64,000 nucleotides of DNA. Origin: Arcanobacterium phocisimile. Its GTDB lineage: Bacteria > Actinomycetota > Actinomycetes > Actinomycetales > Actinomycetaceae. Made by a program: the position numbers and the translations under genes. Location: the NCBI RefSeq assembly GCF_016904675.1, contig NZ_CP070228.1:806001-870000 (forward strand). Reading direction: 5' to 3'. Under the pieces are notes generated by a model, which was not told the DNA's origin, made no database searches, and saw nothing but the letters and a program-made list of their open reading frames with translations. Of the stretch, positions 1 to 9,337 are shown in pieces; positions within the stretch are counted from its first letter, which is position 1; each line of letters opens with the position of its first letter.

Positions 1-2277
1 TGGAACACCCACGCCGGAGGAGAAGAGCTGTACTTCAGGGCCTTCGCCTTCGCCTTCGTCAAGTTTGTAGATACCCTTGAGCAGGCCTTCAACGTCGAGG
101 TTTTCTGGTTCTGCCGGCTGGTGGATTGGCTCGTTGTAGATAGTGATGTAGTACATGACGTTCTGGTCACGGCCGTCGGAGCCATCACCGTACATACGCT
201 TGATACCATCCTTGACGATGTGGCTGATCTCGTAGGCGTATGCTGGATCGTATTGAACCATTGCTGGGTTAGTGGAAGCCAAGACGTGTGAGTGACCGTC
301 CAAGTGCTGCAAGCCTTCACCGGTGAGTGTGGTGCGGCCAGCGGTTGCACCCATGATGAAGCCACGGGTGAGCTGGTCGGCTGCAGCCCAGAACTGATCA
401 CCTGTGCGCTGGAAACCGAACATCGAGTAGAAGATGTAGACCGGAATCATTGGCACATTGTGGGTTGCATAGGATGTGCCCACAGCGGTGAACGCAGCAG
501 CTGATCCAGCTTCGGTAATACCGGTGTGCAAGATCTGGCCGGAGTCAGATTCCTTGTAGGACAGCAACATTTCAGAATCAACTGCGGTGTAGTTCTGGCC
601 TTGGATGTTGAAGATCTTTGCGGATGGGAAGATCGCATCCAAACCGAAGGTGCGAGCTTCGTCCGGGATGATGGGAACTAAGCGCTTACCAAATTCCTTA
701 TCACGTAACAGATCCTTGAGCATACGCACGAAGGCCATCGTGGTAGCGACCTTCTGCTTACCTGAACCGGCACGGATCCCGTCAAAGGCTTTGTCCTTTG
801 GCATCTCAATGCCGTGGAATTGAACGCGGCGTTCTGGAAGGTATCCGCCAAGCTGACGGCGACGCTCTTGCATGTACTGCATAGCTGGATGGTTTTCATC
901 TGGCTTGTAGTACGGAGCGTTGTATGGATCGTCAAGCTGGGAGTCGGGGATATCGAGGTGTAGCGTATCGCGCAACAACTTCAGATCGTCGGAGTTCAGT
1001 TTCTTCATCTGGTGGGTGGAGTTGCGGCCCGCAAAGTTCGAGCCGAGCACGTAGCCCTTGACGGTGTGTGCCAAGATAACTGTTGGGGCGCCCTTGTGCT
1101 CAGTTGCTGCCTTGTATGCTGCGTAGACCTTACGGTAATCGTGGCCACCGCGCTTGAGCTTCCAGATCTTTTCATCAGACCAGTCGGCAACCATTGCCTT
1201 GGTGCGCGGATCGCGACCGAAGAAGTGCTCACGAATGTAGCCACCGTCGTTCGCCTTGAAGGTCTGGTAGTCGCCGTCGAGGGTGTCGTTCATGATGTTG
1301 ACGAGCGCGTTATCCTTATCCGCGGCCAGGAGCTCATCCCACTCACGGCCCCAAATGACCTTGATAACGTTCCAGCCAGCGCCCTTGAAGGAAGCTTCGA
1401 GTTCCTGAATGATCTTGCCGTTACCGCGCACTGGGCCGTCTAGACGCTGCAAGTTACAGTTGACGACGAAGGTGAGGTTATCGAGCTGCTGGGAGGCAGC
1501 TAGATGCAGAACACCGCGTGATTCGACTTCGTCCATTTCGCCGTCGCCCATGAAGGCCCACACGTGCTGGTTGGACGTATCTTTTAATCCGCGGCCTTCG
1601 AGGTAGCGGTTATACCATGCTTGGTAGATCGCCGAGATTGGCCCCAAACCGAGCGAGACAGTTGGGTACTCCCAGAAGTCATCCATTTGGCGTGGGTGTG
1701 GATACGATGGCAGGCCGCGACCTCCAGATTGGCGTGAAGCCTGCTGTCGGAAGGAATCGAGATCAGCTTCGGTAAGACGGCCTTCGAGGTATGCGCGGGC
1801 ATAGTTGCCAGGGGAGGAGTGACCTTGGAAGAAGATATGATCGCCGCCACCGGGGGCGTTCTTGCCGCGGAAGAACCAGTTCTGGCCAACTTCGTAAAGT
1901 GTAGCTTGAGCCGCGTAAGAAGAAATATGGCCGCCGACGCCGATGCCTGCACGTTGCTGACGAGTGACTTGCACTGCGGCGTTCCAGCGGGTCCAGCGAC
2001 GGAATTCGCGCTCGAGTTTCTCATCGCCGGGATAGAAAGGCTCATCTTCAGCTGCGATGGTGTTAACGTATGGGGTGACGATGTTGCGAGGGAACTGGAT
2101 TCCGCGGGTTCGCGCGTGACGTTCCATTTCCATCAACAAGTAACGGGTTCGTGGCCCGCCTTTTTCGTCAATCAAGCCTTCGAGTGAATCAAGCCATTCT
2201 TGAGTCTCTTCAGGATCGATATCTGGAATACGGTTAAAGAGGCCGTTCAGTAGTGGCCGTGTGGGTTGTGAGCTCAC
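1..2277 (-). CDS. aceE: Pyruvate dehydrogenase E1 component, homodimeric type (3' end outside window)
   Basis: Thiamine-diphosphate enzyme that decarboxylates pyruvate and passes the acetyl group to the lipoyl domains of E2. The minus strand is open from a GTG at 2277 to the window edge (759 codons; the family has about 900, so the C-terminal transketolase-like domain is cut). The N-terminus reads [20 protein letters not shown], typical of single-chain bacterial AceE. The ThDP motif begins GDGEMDE and ends NCN about 30 residues later. GGGAG lies 5 bases before the GTG; the ATG just upstream opens a frame that stops at once, so GTG is the start. Its E2 and E3 partners are encoded at 38.9-42.1 kb. 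Confidence 0.96.
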   Translation of the reverse strand, partial: MSSQPTRPLLNGLFNRIPDIDPEETQEWLDSLEGLIDEKGGPRTRYLLMEMERHARTRGIQFPRNIVTPYVNTIAAEDEPFYPGDEKLEREFRRWTRWNAAVQVTRQQRAGIGVGGHISSYAAQATLYEVGQNWFFRGKNAPGGGDHIFFQGHSSPGNYARAYLEGRLTEADLDSFRQQASRQSGGRGLPSYPHPRQMDDFWEYPTVSLGLGPISAIYQAWYNRYLEGRGLKDTSNQHVWAFMGDGEMDEVESRGVLHLAASQQLDNLTFVVNCNLQRLDGPVRGNGKIIQELEASFKGAGWNVIKVIWGREWDELLAADKDNALVNIMNDTLDGDYQTFKANDGGYIREHFFGRDPRTKAMVADWSDEKIWKLKRGGHDYRKVYAAYKAATEHKGAPTVILAHTVKGYVLGSNFAGRNSTHQMKKLNSDDLKLLRDTLHLDIPDSQLDDPYNAPYYKPDENHPAMQYMQERRRQLGGYLPERRVQFHGIEMPKDKAFDGIRAGSGKQKVATTMAFVRMLKDLLRDKEFGKRLVPIIPDEARTFGLDAIFPSAKIFNIQGQNYTAVDSEMLLSYKESDSGQILHTGITEAGSAAAFTAVGTSYATHNVPMIPVYIFYSMFGFQRTGDQFWAAADQLTRGFIMGATAGRTTLTGEGLQHLDGHSHVLASTNPAMVQYDPAYAYEISHIVKDGIKRMYGDGSDGRDQNVMYYITIYNEPIHQPAEPENLDVEGLLKGIYKLDEGEGEGPEVQLFSSGVGVP

Positions 2278-2573
2278 GTCATCTCCCTCGCTAGTTTGTT
2301 ATCTTGCATCTTCGCAATAGACATCCTTGTGATCTTGTGCTCCGATGCGCTACTACTAATCTACCGCGAAATAGGCATTCAGTCCTAGATGTAACCGAAA
2401 ACAGTTCATGGGAGAACGCTCACGAATTTTCGAGTTTCCTTCAACGGGCGTTATTCGTTTAGGTATTTGTGTGTGGAGATGCACGAATGGTCAACAGTTG
2501 CCTAGAATATTTAATGAACATACACCTGTATGTTGATGCATGGCTTATCGCCGTTACATGAAAGGAAGGTCCG
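2278..2573. promoter_or_regulatory. Divergent intergenic region between aceE and the DUF3052 gene
   Basis: No gene is visible in these 296 bases. A -10-like TAGAAT (2503-2508) points toward the DUF3052 gene, with no convincing -35. A perfect 8-bp-arm palindrome, AACATACA-cc-TGTATGTT, lies at 2517-2534, between that -10 and the start codon, where a repressor could act. No clear aceE promoter could be picked by eye. Confidence 0.5.
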
Positions 2574-2987
2574 GTGTCCGGGTCTACTGCACACGAGGCT
2601 TACGGTTTCGGTCAAGGGGCTGTCGTCCAAGAGTTTGGGTATGACGACGACGTCGTTTTCGAACTACGCGAGGAAATTGAAGCTGCCACTGGAAACGAAC
2701 TTGAAGATGAAGATTATCGTGGCGTAGCCGATGGCGTTCTTGCCTGGTGGCGTTCGGACGATGGTGACGTTGATGATCTTACTGATTATCTTGTCGATGC
2801 CGCTGCGTCGCTCGATTCTGATCTGGCAGTTGTCTGGCTTGTTGTGCCAGCTCCTCGTGAAGATCTGCACGTACCAGTCGATGATGTCAATGATGCCGCC
2901 AAAACTGCCGGCATGTCGGTGACTCGCTCGATGGGTGTTGGCAAGCACTGGACTGCGTACCGCGTCACAGTTTCGCGTTCTCGCTGA
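2574..2987 (+). CDS. DUF3052 family protein
   Basis: A 137-aa acidic cytoplasmic protein of the DUF3052 family, conserved in actinobacteria and usually next to aceE (as Rv2239c near Rv2241 in mycobacteria). No catalytic motif can be named. Residues 20-70 are rich in Asp and Glu (EFGYDDDVVFELREEIEAAT); the middle (DLAVVWLVVPAPREDLHVPV) looks like a buried beta-strand core. The start is GTG, with AAAGGAAGG about 6 bases upstream. It is transcribed away from aceE. Molecular function is unknown; family assignment is from sequence recognition. Confidence 0.88.
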   Translation: MSGSTAHEAYGFGQGAVVQEFGYDDDVVFELREEIEAATGNELEDEDYRGVADGVLAWWRSDDGDVDDLTDYLVDAAASLDSDLAVVWLVVPAPREDLHVPVDDVNDAAKTAGMSVTRSMGVGKHWTAYRVTVSRSR

Positions 2988-3031
2988 TTTCGGTTTTGAC
3001 ATAGGGTCATATTCGGGCTAAGATATCTCTC

Positions 3032-3104
3032 GGACTCTTAGCTCAGTTGGTAGAGCAACGCGTTTACACCGCGTGTGTCATCGGTTCGAGCCCGGTAGGG
3101 TCCA
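3032..3104 (+). tRNA. tRNA-Val (anticodon TAC)
   Basis: Cloverleaf visible: acceptor GGACTCT pairs with AGGGTCC, D-arm GCTCAGTTGGTAGAGC, anticodon stem ACGCG/CGCGT around loop TTTACAC, T-arm with GGTTCGAGCC. The discriminator is A and CCA is not encoded. It is the last core gene before the mobile island. Confidence 0.97.
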
Positions 3105-3111
3105 CTCTCGG

Positions 3112-3166
3112 AAATAGCCAAGTGATTTACTCAAAGTATTGAGTTTTCACTTGGCTATTTTTGTAT
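3112..3166 (+). terminator. Rho-independent terminator after tRNA-Val
   Basis: A perfect 14-bp stem (3112-3125 with 3147-3160) encloses a second 6-bp stem ACTCAA/TTGAGT and is followed by TTTTTGTATTTT. It ends the tRNA transcript and shields the island from read-through. Confidence 0.88.
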
Positions 3167-3185
3167 TTTCGCGCGGCGGGCATGC

Positions 3186-3196
3186 GCCGCACGTGG
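3186..3196. repeat. Direct repeat, left copy, flanking the island
   Basis: GCCGCACGTGG occurs here and again, in the same orientation, at 20552-20562. The two copies sit just outside the two inverted ISL3 remnants. It could be a target-site or attachment-type duplication of the whole island; this is inference from position. Confidence 0.45.
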
Positions 3197-3668
3197 GGCT
3201 CATAGGCGGCTTTGGGGCTATAGGACATTGAGGGCTCTTCGCATTTTAGCGGGGTTAGGGGAAGATTGTGTTGAGGAGTCGCCAGTTGGGTTTGCTGGCG
3301 TAGAGTAGTGCGTGGGTGCGGTAGTTTTCGAAGTTGGTGAATCCGAATCCGATGCGTTTGATACGTTTGATGAGGTTGTTCATTGCTTCGGTGATGGAGT
3401 TAGATAGACGGGCGTGGTGGTAGGCCAGGATTTGGGGTTGCCATCGTTTGAGGGTGCGTCCTAGCTGGTTTACTTCATCGGGCATTGCAGGGCTGGTGCA
3501 TGTTTGTATGAGTTCTTCGAGCATGATGGTTGCATTGTCAGGGCGGGTTTGTTGATAGAACTGGCGTAAGCGTTCTTTTATTCGGTAGGTGATAGCTACT
3601 TCAGCATCCGGGTCACCCAGGGCGAGCATGCTTTGTATACGCTGGCAGGCTGGTGGGGATAGTTTTTC

Positions 3669-5017
3669 GGGCTAGCGGACAATTGTTATTGATGGTTTTG
3701 CTGTTTTTCGTTGCTAGGGTGGGGTTTTCTGGAAAGAAACTCGTTTCGACTCGAGTTTTTGGTTGGACAATAGTTATTGATTTTGTTGCCAGTTATCCGC
3801 GTGATAGCAGGGAAAAATTGTGGTGAAAGTCGGTTGCATACTAGTGGGTATGAGATCGAACAAGAAACACTGCCCTACTTGTGGTGAAGGCATGGTCAAA
3901 AACGGTAAAGACAAATGCGGCCACCAACGCTGGATCTGCCGCTCATGCAAGGTAACCTCGCGTTGGCATAACGACGTCACTTCGCGGGATTTGCGTGCGT
4001 TCTTAGACGTTCTGACTGGGAAAACCACGCAGCGAGAACTTCCTGGACAGGGCCGGACCTTCCGACGCAAGAGCGCTGTGTTGTGGGAGATCTGGCCGAT
4101 ATGCGAACCCGATGGGCAAGCCCACCGCGTGATTCATGTTGATGGTATCCATTTAGGCCGCGATGCTGTCATTCTGATCGCCTGCAGCCCCGAATATGTG
4201 ATTGCCTGGCATGTGGCCAGACGTGAATCGACCCAAGCCTGGCTGGACCTGCTCGCGAAAATCCCACCACCCGGTATGGTCGTGGCTGACGGGGGCACAG
4301 GTTTCACAACAGCTCGGGCACAATTGTGGCCCTCCACGCGTGTCCAACGCTGCACGTTCCACGCCTATCAACAGGTCAAACGCTACACGACCACACGCTC
4401 ACGAACTGAATGTGGCAGACAGCTCTACCGGATCGGTGTTGATCTATTGCATGTGAAAACTCCCGCACACGCGCACGTATGGATCGATAGCTTCTATGCT
4501 TGGCGTCACCGTTGGGCTGGGTTCCTGGCCGAGAAAACCCGTAACGAGAAAGGAAAACTAGTCGATAAACACGAGCGGCTCGTCAAGGCTGGCAATAGTC
4601 TGTCTAGGCTGGTCGATAGTGGCCATTTGTTCACGTTTCTCAATCCCGATCTTTACGATGACGGAGAAATAATCGGTTCTCTACCAGCGATGAATAACCA
4701 GATCGAGGGAGGTATCAACTCGCCTTTACGTGAACTGCTGCGCCGTCATCGGGGTATGAGTATCGATCACCGGATCCGTGCAGTGTCATGGTGGTGCTAC
4801 CTACACACCGAGAACCCTGCCAACCCAGCCGAAATCCTGCGTATCATGCCCACCAACACGGACATCATGCGCGCTTACCAGCAAGCCGCAGCCCGACACC
4901 GAGCCCACCACAACAACCATCGCTGGGGCAACGGCCTTGACTGGAACGAACTCCACACCCACACACCCTACCGCAACGACTACTAACCCAAAATCAATAA
5001 CTTTTGTCCTATAACCC
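3669..5017 (+). mobile_element. IS1249-like insertion sequence (IS256 group), apparently intact
   Basis: A 1349-bp element. Comparison with the uninterrupted ISL3 copy at 19997-20542 fixes its ends. The target AGTTTTTC is duplicated at 3661-3668 and 5018-5025, and an 8-bp duplication is usual for the IS256 group. The terminal repeats are imperfect: the left end reads GGGCTAGCGGACAATTGTTA and the right end, reversed, GGGTTATAGGACAAAAGTTA. A second copy of the end motif (GGACAATAGTTATTGATTTT, 3764-3783) lies 95 bp inside the left end and matches the right end better than the outer left end does. Confidence 0.92.
3820..4986 (+). CDS. IS1249-like transposase
   Basis: A 388-aa transposase of the IS1249/IS256 type, full length. 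The N-terminus carries a Cys-rich zinc-ribbon-like segment (CPTCGEGMVKNGKDKCGHQ, then CRSC). Candidate DDE residues are the Asp in VIHVDGIHLGRD, the Asp in GMVVADGGTGF and the Glu in NNQIEGGINSPL. AGGGA lies 7 bases before the GTG at 3820; an internal ATG at 3850 is an alternative. No frameshift is seen, so the element may still be mobile. Confidence 0.92.
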   Translation: MVKVGCILVGMRSNKKHCPTCGEGMVKNGKDKCGHQRWICRSCKVTSRWHNDVTSRDLRAFLDVLTGKTTQRELPGQGRTFRRKSAVLWEIWPICEPDGQAHRVIHVDGIHLGRDAVILIACSPEYVIAWHVARRESTQAWLDLLAKIPPPGMVVADGGTGFTTARAQLWPSTRVQRCTFHAYQQVKRYTTTRSRTECGRQLYRIGVDLLHVKTPAHAHVWIDSFYAWRHRWAGFLAEKTRNEKGKLVDKHERLVKAGNSLSRLVDSGHLFTFLNPDLYDDGEIIGSLPAMNNQIEGGINSPLRELLRRHRGMSIDHRIRAVSWWCYLHTENPANPAEILRIMPTNTDIMRAYQQAAARHRAHHNNHRWGNGLDWNELHTHTPYRNDY

Positions 5018-5211
5018 AGTTTTTCATTACCCAAAGTTAACAGACGCCGGATCGGATATAAGGGATCGTTTTTATGTCCGCGCCGTCCCAGGGTTTGATT
5101 TTGTACGCGTCTGCGCACGTTAACTTAAGCCCGGTAAGTTGGGTTCATGCCGTTGTTGGACTGAAGTGCCCCAGGTTTTGTTCCGTTTGAGTAGATGGGA
5201 TAATCTGGACT

Positions 5212-5532
5212 ATGCCAAAGAAATTTGATCAGGATGCGAAGGATCGTGTCGTCCGCTTGGTAGAAGACCGTATTGTGGCGGAGAATGTTTCCTTGCAAGA
5301 AGCGTGCAAGATTGTGGCACCGAAACTAGGTGTTTCTTGGCACACTGCTCGGCAATGGACTCAGGTAGCTCGCCGTGGAAGGGGCGCGTTCTTGAACGCA
5401 TGCCCACAGGACTTGGAAGTCGAAAATGCGAGGCTACGCCGTGAAAATCAGGAGCTTTGTGATACTAATGAGTTGTTGAAAGCAGCGTCGGCTTTTTTCG
5501 CGTCGGAACTGGCCCCGAAACGTCGGAAATGA
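5212..5532 (+). CDS. IS3-family OrfA (helix-turn-helix protein)
   Basis: A 106-aa OrfA of the IS3 type. Residues 1-50 form the HTH domain (KFDQDAKDRVVRLVEDRI, then GVSWHTARQWTQ). Residues 65-95 form a leucine-zipper-like coiled coil (LEVENARLRRENQELCDTNE). The stop overlaps the orfB ATG (ATGA at 5529-5532), the usual arrangement for frameshift or coupled expression of OrfAB. OrfA itself is intact, but no active transposase can be made because orfB is disrupted. Confidence 0.9.
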   Translation: MPKKFDQDAKDRVVRLVEDRIVAENVSLQEACKIVAPKLGVSWHTARQWTQVARRGRGAFLNACPQDLEVENARLRRENQELCDTNELLKAASAFFASELAPKRRK

Positions 5533-6443
5533 TTCGGTTCATTGATGAGTATCGAAATCGTTTCTCTACTCAGTTCATCTGCACGACGTTAAACACTCAC
5601 CGTGTTGGTGGTTTGTGGCTATCGTCAATCAAAATCCCGTGGTGTGAGTGCTCGTAGCCTGCGTGATGCTGCTCTGATAGAGCATATCGTTGAGGTTCAT
5701 GAAAGTAACTACAATGTCTACCCGATTCGTAAGATGTGGCACGCGTTGGACCGTGAGGGGAAAAGATATTGGTCGTGAGCAAACCGCTCGTTTGATGCGC
5801 CTTGCTAGAGTCAGCGGTAAAGGTAAAGGCCAGGTCGCTTGTGAGAACTCGCAAACCTCGGGTGCTAGATACTCGCCCGGACTTGGTGAAACGTGAATTT
5901 CGAGCTCCGAGGCCGAATCGGTTGTGGGTGGCTGACATTACCTATGTCCGTACCCGTAAGGGGTTTTCTCTACACCGCTTTTGTGACCGATGTGTTCTCC
6001 CGACGGATTGTCGGGTGGGCGCTATCTGATTCAATGCGAACGTAAAGCGTTGCCGTTGCAGGCGCTCAATCAGGCGATCGTATGTGCGAAGAAAACAACC
6101 GAGGCTGATTCACCATTGCGACCACGGCTCGCAGTATGTGTCCATTGTTTACAATGAGCGTCTTGCCGAGCATGGGATTACTGCCTCGACAGGGACGGTT
6201 GGCGATTCGGATGACAATGCTTTGGCTGAGAACGTCAACGGTTCTTACAAGAATGAGCTGATTCATAGGCGGTCATGGGCGGACGTGGTTGACGTTGAAA
6301 TCGCGACGTTTGAATGGGTTTCGTGGTGGAACGAGTCACGACTTCACCAGAGCTTGGGCTACCGTACACCGGCTGAGGTTGAACAGGAGTTTTGGAACGG
6401 CAACACCGGCCATGAAATAATAGAAATCAAGGCACGTGCCTAG
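5529..6443 (+). pseudogene. IS3-family OrfB transposase, several frameshifts
   Basis: The rve-type DDE transposase can be followed only by changing frame several times. It starts MIRFIDEYRNRF at 5529 and leaves frame near 5610. It resumes with RGVSARSLRDAALIEHIVEV, shifts near 5760 (DIGREQTARLMRLARVSGK) and again near 5810 (LVKREFRAPRPNRLWVADIT, with the first catalytic Asp), then near 5970 and 6040. The last piece (6084-6443) holds HHCDHGSQYVS and ends with LHQSLGYRTPAEVEQEFW. At least five small indels make it non-functional. Confidence 0.88.
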
Positions 6444-6465
6444 GAACAAAACCCGGGGCACTTCA

Positions 6466-6727
6466 CGTGTATGGCAAGGCAACCACAGACCTGACTCGCT
6501 TTGAGGATCTGCAGGTTTGCAGTATGTCAGGATTATTTACAACAAGTAACTTACCGGTGTTACAGCTTGCATCGACCTGGAGGGTTGGCGACTCGTATAG
6601 CAACGCGTTGGCTGAACACGGCGAGGGCGCTGATGGAGACGAACTGATTTATGCACAAGTGTGGGCTATAGCGTGCCAAGTGAGCTTGAGGCTGAATTTC
6701 ACAAGTAACACCCAAAGCGGGGAATAA
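6466..6727 (+). pseudogene. Decayed IS3-type orfB remnant
   Basis: Directly after the IS3 element, the plus strand retains a worn copy of an OrfB C-terminal region: WRVGDSYSNALAEHGEGADG and DELIYAQVWA correspond to the family's VGDSYDNALAE and ELIHxxxW segments. No ends or start can be assigned. It is a different, older insertion than the element at 5162-6465. From its end to 6879 nothing further is recognised. Confidence 0.7.
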
Positions 6728-6879
6728 ATCAAATCAAGGTGGGCGCCGTGGAACATAACGCGGAGTGCCTTACACAGACGTAGCAGGGTGGGTGGGCAAG
6801 TATATACGTAATTTAAACTAACTCCCATACAAGCATACGTAGTACATGGACGACTTCATGAAGTGCACTAGACGATCCC

Positions 6880-8649
6880 TTATTGTGTAAGCTGCTGACT
6901 CTTTACAAGTTTCTGATAGATTGGGGAGTTCGTCATAAGCTCGGTATGCGTCCCTTGTGCCACTATCTTCCCTTGATTCAGCACATAGATCATATCGGCA
7001 CTCTTAACAGTTGATAGTCGGTGAGCAATTGCTATAACTGTCCTTTCGCCTCTGAGCGCGAAAATTGACGAGTGAACCGCTTGTTCTGTGATGGAGTCTA
7101 GGTTCGAAGTGGCCTCATCAAGCAGGATTATAGGCGCCTTTGAAAGGAACGCTCGTGCGAGTGCAAGCCGTTGTCGTTCGCCGCCAGAAAGCCCTGCACC
7201 ACCTTCGCCAACTTCGTAATCTAGGTCTGGGATTTTACCATTTATGGATAGTTCTGCTGATATGAGCGCTTGGACTAAGTCATTATTGCTCGCTTCAGAA
7301 TTAACAAAACTGAGATTGTCATGAATTGTTCCAGCAAATACTGGCGCTGACTGATCGACAAAGGCAAAGTTTGCTCGAATTTGATCGGGCAAAGTTCTTT
7401 CTATGTTTTGTCCGTATACAAAAGCTTCACCATGCGTAGGCAAATAAAAGCGTTCTAAGATGTTAAATATACTCGATTTTCCTGCGCCTGACTGGCCAAC
7501 AAATGCAACAAATGATCCTTGAGGTATGGAAAGCGAAATGTCTTTAAGAGCCCATTGAGTCATGCTATTATCCACATCTTGTAGCTTCTCGTATGTCAAA
7601 GACACATCTTTGAATTGGATCGCGGGAGCGCACGAATCATAGTGTTCCGAGGAAATTATATCATTACCGCTATTCTCTTGAGTCCATGTACGGAATTTAG
7701 CAATACGGGAATACGCCCCGATACCTTCAGAAATTGACGCGACCACTCCTCCTAGCATTGCAGCAGGAGTGAAGACCAACATCACGTACATGATAAAAGA
7801 GGTGAGTTCTCCTACAGTAAGTAGGCCGGCAGACACTCGAATCGCCCCGAAGCCTATAACCACAAAGAGTAAAATTTGAATAGCTGATTGAGTGAATCCA
7901 GCTACTATAGCTTTTAGCTTTGCAACTTTCAGGCCACTTCGTCGAGCGGCGTCAGCGGAATTGTGAATAGTCGCAAGGAAGATGGGTTCGGCTCGAAATG
8001 CTTTAACGGTGCGAATGCCTGATAGCACGCGTGCGAAGCTTTCCGACATAAGCGCAACATTGGTCTGTACATCTTCAGCTGCGGGGCGAGTTCGTGAACC
8101 AAGAATGACACCAGATAGAAGTAATACCACTACGGCAAAAACAACAACTGTGAATAAAACCCAATCGGTGTAAAGCATCATAACAAGAGCTCCAATCAGT
8201 GTTAGAGATTGAACTATGAGTTCAACAACTCCCTGGCTAAGGATCCCTCTTAATTGTGATGTATCGGAACCAAGTGCAGATGTTAAATTCCCGGATTGGA
8301 CAGATTGGACTGATGCAAGATCTGCGCCAAGAGCACGATAAGCTAAGTCATTTCTAATCCGAAATACCATTGTTTCACTTATTTTTTCAAGAACGTATTG
8401 TTCAAATGCACTCAATATGGCGACCGCTGCCAGACCCGAAATGAAAAACGACACTAGTTTCCAGTCAAGACTAGCACTCGCGCTGTTGACAATATTTCCA
8501 ATGAGTGTGGGTTGGATAAGCGAAATAGTTGCAACTGTGATGCCAATAATGATGGCTAGTATCAATGCTAATAAATGAGGCTTAAGTTCAGCTGCAATCT
8601 GTTTCCAAGGGTTGTAAATGTTCTCAGCAGTCTTATCTTTTGTGTCCAT
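6880..8649 (-). CDS. Lasso peptide ABC exporter (LasD/McjD type)
   Basis: A 589-aa half-transporter, an exporter ABC membrane domain fused to an ATPase, which would carry the mature lasso peptide out of the cell. The first 330 residues hold about six transmembrane segments (for example LALILAIIIGITVATISLI). The nucleotide-binding domain has Walker A GQSGAGKS, signature LSGGERQR, Walker B IILLDEATS and the switch His in IAIAHRLST. It is the last gene of the operon and overlaps the permease gene upstream. ATG 8649 is chosen because GGGGA lies 6-7 bases before it; ATG 8664 is possible. No peptidase C39 domain is present, fitting a system with a separate leader peptidase. Confidence 0.9.
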   Translation of the reverse strand: MDTKDKTAENIYNPWKQIAAELKPHLLALILAIIIGITVATISLIQPTLIGNIVNSASASLDWKLVSFFISGLAAVAILSAFEQYVLEKISETMVFRIRNDLAYRALGADLASVQSVQSGNLTSALGSDTSQLRGILSQGVVELIVQSLTLIGALVMMLYTDWVLFTVVVFAVVVLLLSGVILGSRTRPAAEDVQTNVALMSESFARVLSGIRTVKAFRAEPIFLATIHNSADAARRSGLKVAKLKAIVAGFTQSAIQILLFVVIGFGAIRVSAGLLTVGELTSFIMYVMLVFTPAAMLGGVVASISEGIGAYSRIAKFRTWTQENSGNDIISSEHYDSCAPAIQFKDVSLTYEKLQDVDNSMTQWALKDISLSIPQGSFVAFVGQSGAGKSSIFNILERFYLPTHGEAFVYGQNIERTLPDQIRANFAFVDQSAPVFAGTIHDNLSFVNSEASNNDLVQALISAELSINGKIPDLDYEVGEGGAGLSGGERQRLALARAFLSKAPIILLDEATSNLDSITEQAVHSSIFALRGERTVIAIAHRLSTVKSADMIYVLNQGKIVAQGTHTELMTNSPIYQKLVKSQQLTQ

Positions 8650-9337
8650 CTTTATTCCCCACATACAGTTTATCGCCCAAAAAGTAAATACCCAGAAATG
8701 CCGCGATCAGTAGCGTGAAATACACAATATCAAACAGGAGTGGTAGCGAACCTTCCTGCCCGTTTGAAATCTCAGCCAGTCGAGGTGCTATTCCCCGTTC
8801 GGTAATTGCAGGAATCAACCGATAGATAGCAGGTGCTAGAAGGAGCGAATACAGAATTATGAAGCTGACACTAAAAACGCCACTTTTGAAAGCAAATCCG
8901 ATGGCACATCCGAGCAGGGACAATAGCATAACTTCTGTTAACGCAATAGCTACTGACCAGCCGTCGAGTTCCTTGAAAACGCCAATGTCGAAGACTGCCA
9001 GTAACAATAGCGTACCCGCAAACCATATAATGCCTAGCAATAAATGGGTTACGAGCCCATTTACAGTGTGGGAGCGCATCATCAATTTATTAATTTCTAC
9101 ATCATAGTGATTCAATAAAACTCCAGCTATCCACGCACTGCAAAGCAGGACAAGACTCCCCAACATTGACAACTGGGAACTTGCCGAACCAGATACGACA
9201 GAACCATTAATCTCTGCACCCAGAACAACAAGTATTTTGAAAACTGGAACAGTCAGTAACGGAAAAACCAAAGCAGCTAAACCTGACGGCAGGGTTCGAA
9301 AAGCCGTGAAATACGTTGCTACGCCTCTCATGCTCAC
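8633..9337 (-). CDS. ABC-2 type permease, LanE/LanG-like immunity subunit
   Basis: A 234-aa integral membrane protein with about six hydrophobic segments (AALVFPLLTVPVFKILVVLG, LGSLVLLCSAWIAGVLL, LLLGIIWFAGTLLLLAVF, and more toward the C-terminus) and few charged residues between them. It has no catalytic motif. Its place, between a second permease and the exporter and behind a soluble ATPase, is that of lantibiotic immunity permeases (LanE/LanG, BcrB type). The start overlaps the stop of the preceding gene (GTGA at 9337-9334); ATG 9331 is an alternative. Role in self-protection is inferred from context. Confidence 0.75.
   Translation of the reverse strand: MSMRGVATYFTAFRTLPSGLAALVFPLLTVPVFKILVVLGAEINGSVVSGSASSQLSMLGSLVLLCSAWIAGVLLNHYDVEINKLMMRSHTVNGLVTHLLLGIIWFAGTLLLLAVFDIGVFKELDGWSVAIALTEVMLLSLLGCAIGFAFKSGVFSVSFIILYSLLLAPAIYRLIPAITERGIAPRLAEISNGQEGSLPLLFDIVYFTLLIAAFLGIYFLGDKLYVGNKDGHKR

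Larger units (their letters stand above)
3255..5118 (-). pseudogene. ISL3 transposase C-terminal fragment, split by IS insertion
   Basis: Codes for the C-terminal part of an ISL3-family DDE transposase. The 34-residue piece at 5118-5017 (RVQNQTLGRRGHKNDPLYPI) continues after the insertion in the 124-residue piece at 3629-3255, which contains SNSITEAMNNLIKRIKRIG and FENYRTHALLY. The full protein has over 400 residues; here the N-terminus is missing and a stop (TAA) lies in frame just before the first piece, where family members read on through KLT-CR-RV. That frameshift is shared with the right-hand copy. The gene cannot be functional. Confidence 0.9.
3233..5135 (-). mobile_element. ISL3-family remnant, left copy, interrupted by an IS1249-like element
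   Basis: The element keeps the ISL3-type end GGCTCTTCGCATTTTAGCGG (from 3233) and runs to 5135, where similarity to the right-hand copy (19997-20542) stops. After removing the inserted IS (3669-5017) and one copy of its 8-bp target duplication, its length is 546 bp, equal to the right copy. The 5' two thirds of a normal ISL3 element are missing from both copies, which break at the same base. The copies are in inverted orientation and enclose the lasso operon and the TrlF-type gene. Confidence 0.88.
5162..6465 (+). mobile_element. IS3-family insertion sequence with disrupted orfB
   Basis: About 1304 bp, bounded by near-perfect inverted repeats TGAAGTGCCCCAGGTTTTGT (5162-5181) and the complement of TGAAGTGCCCCGGGTTTTGT at the right end (to 6465). 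The ends are TG...CA as in IS3 elements. No matching 3-bp target duplication flanks it. orfA is intact; orfB is broken. Confidence 0.88.

Noticed and set aside
1012-2187. Plus-strand open frames of 120-150 codons opposite aceE
   Set aside because: The minus-strand frame is a clear AceE along its whole length; the others are shadows.
3089-5136. AGCCCGGTA shared by the tRNA-Val 3' half (3089-3097) and the broken end of the left ISL3 copy (5128-5136), as a possible att site
   Set aside because: Only nine bases, and the right ISL3 copy shares just eight of them; the 11-bp repeat outside both copies is the better candidate.
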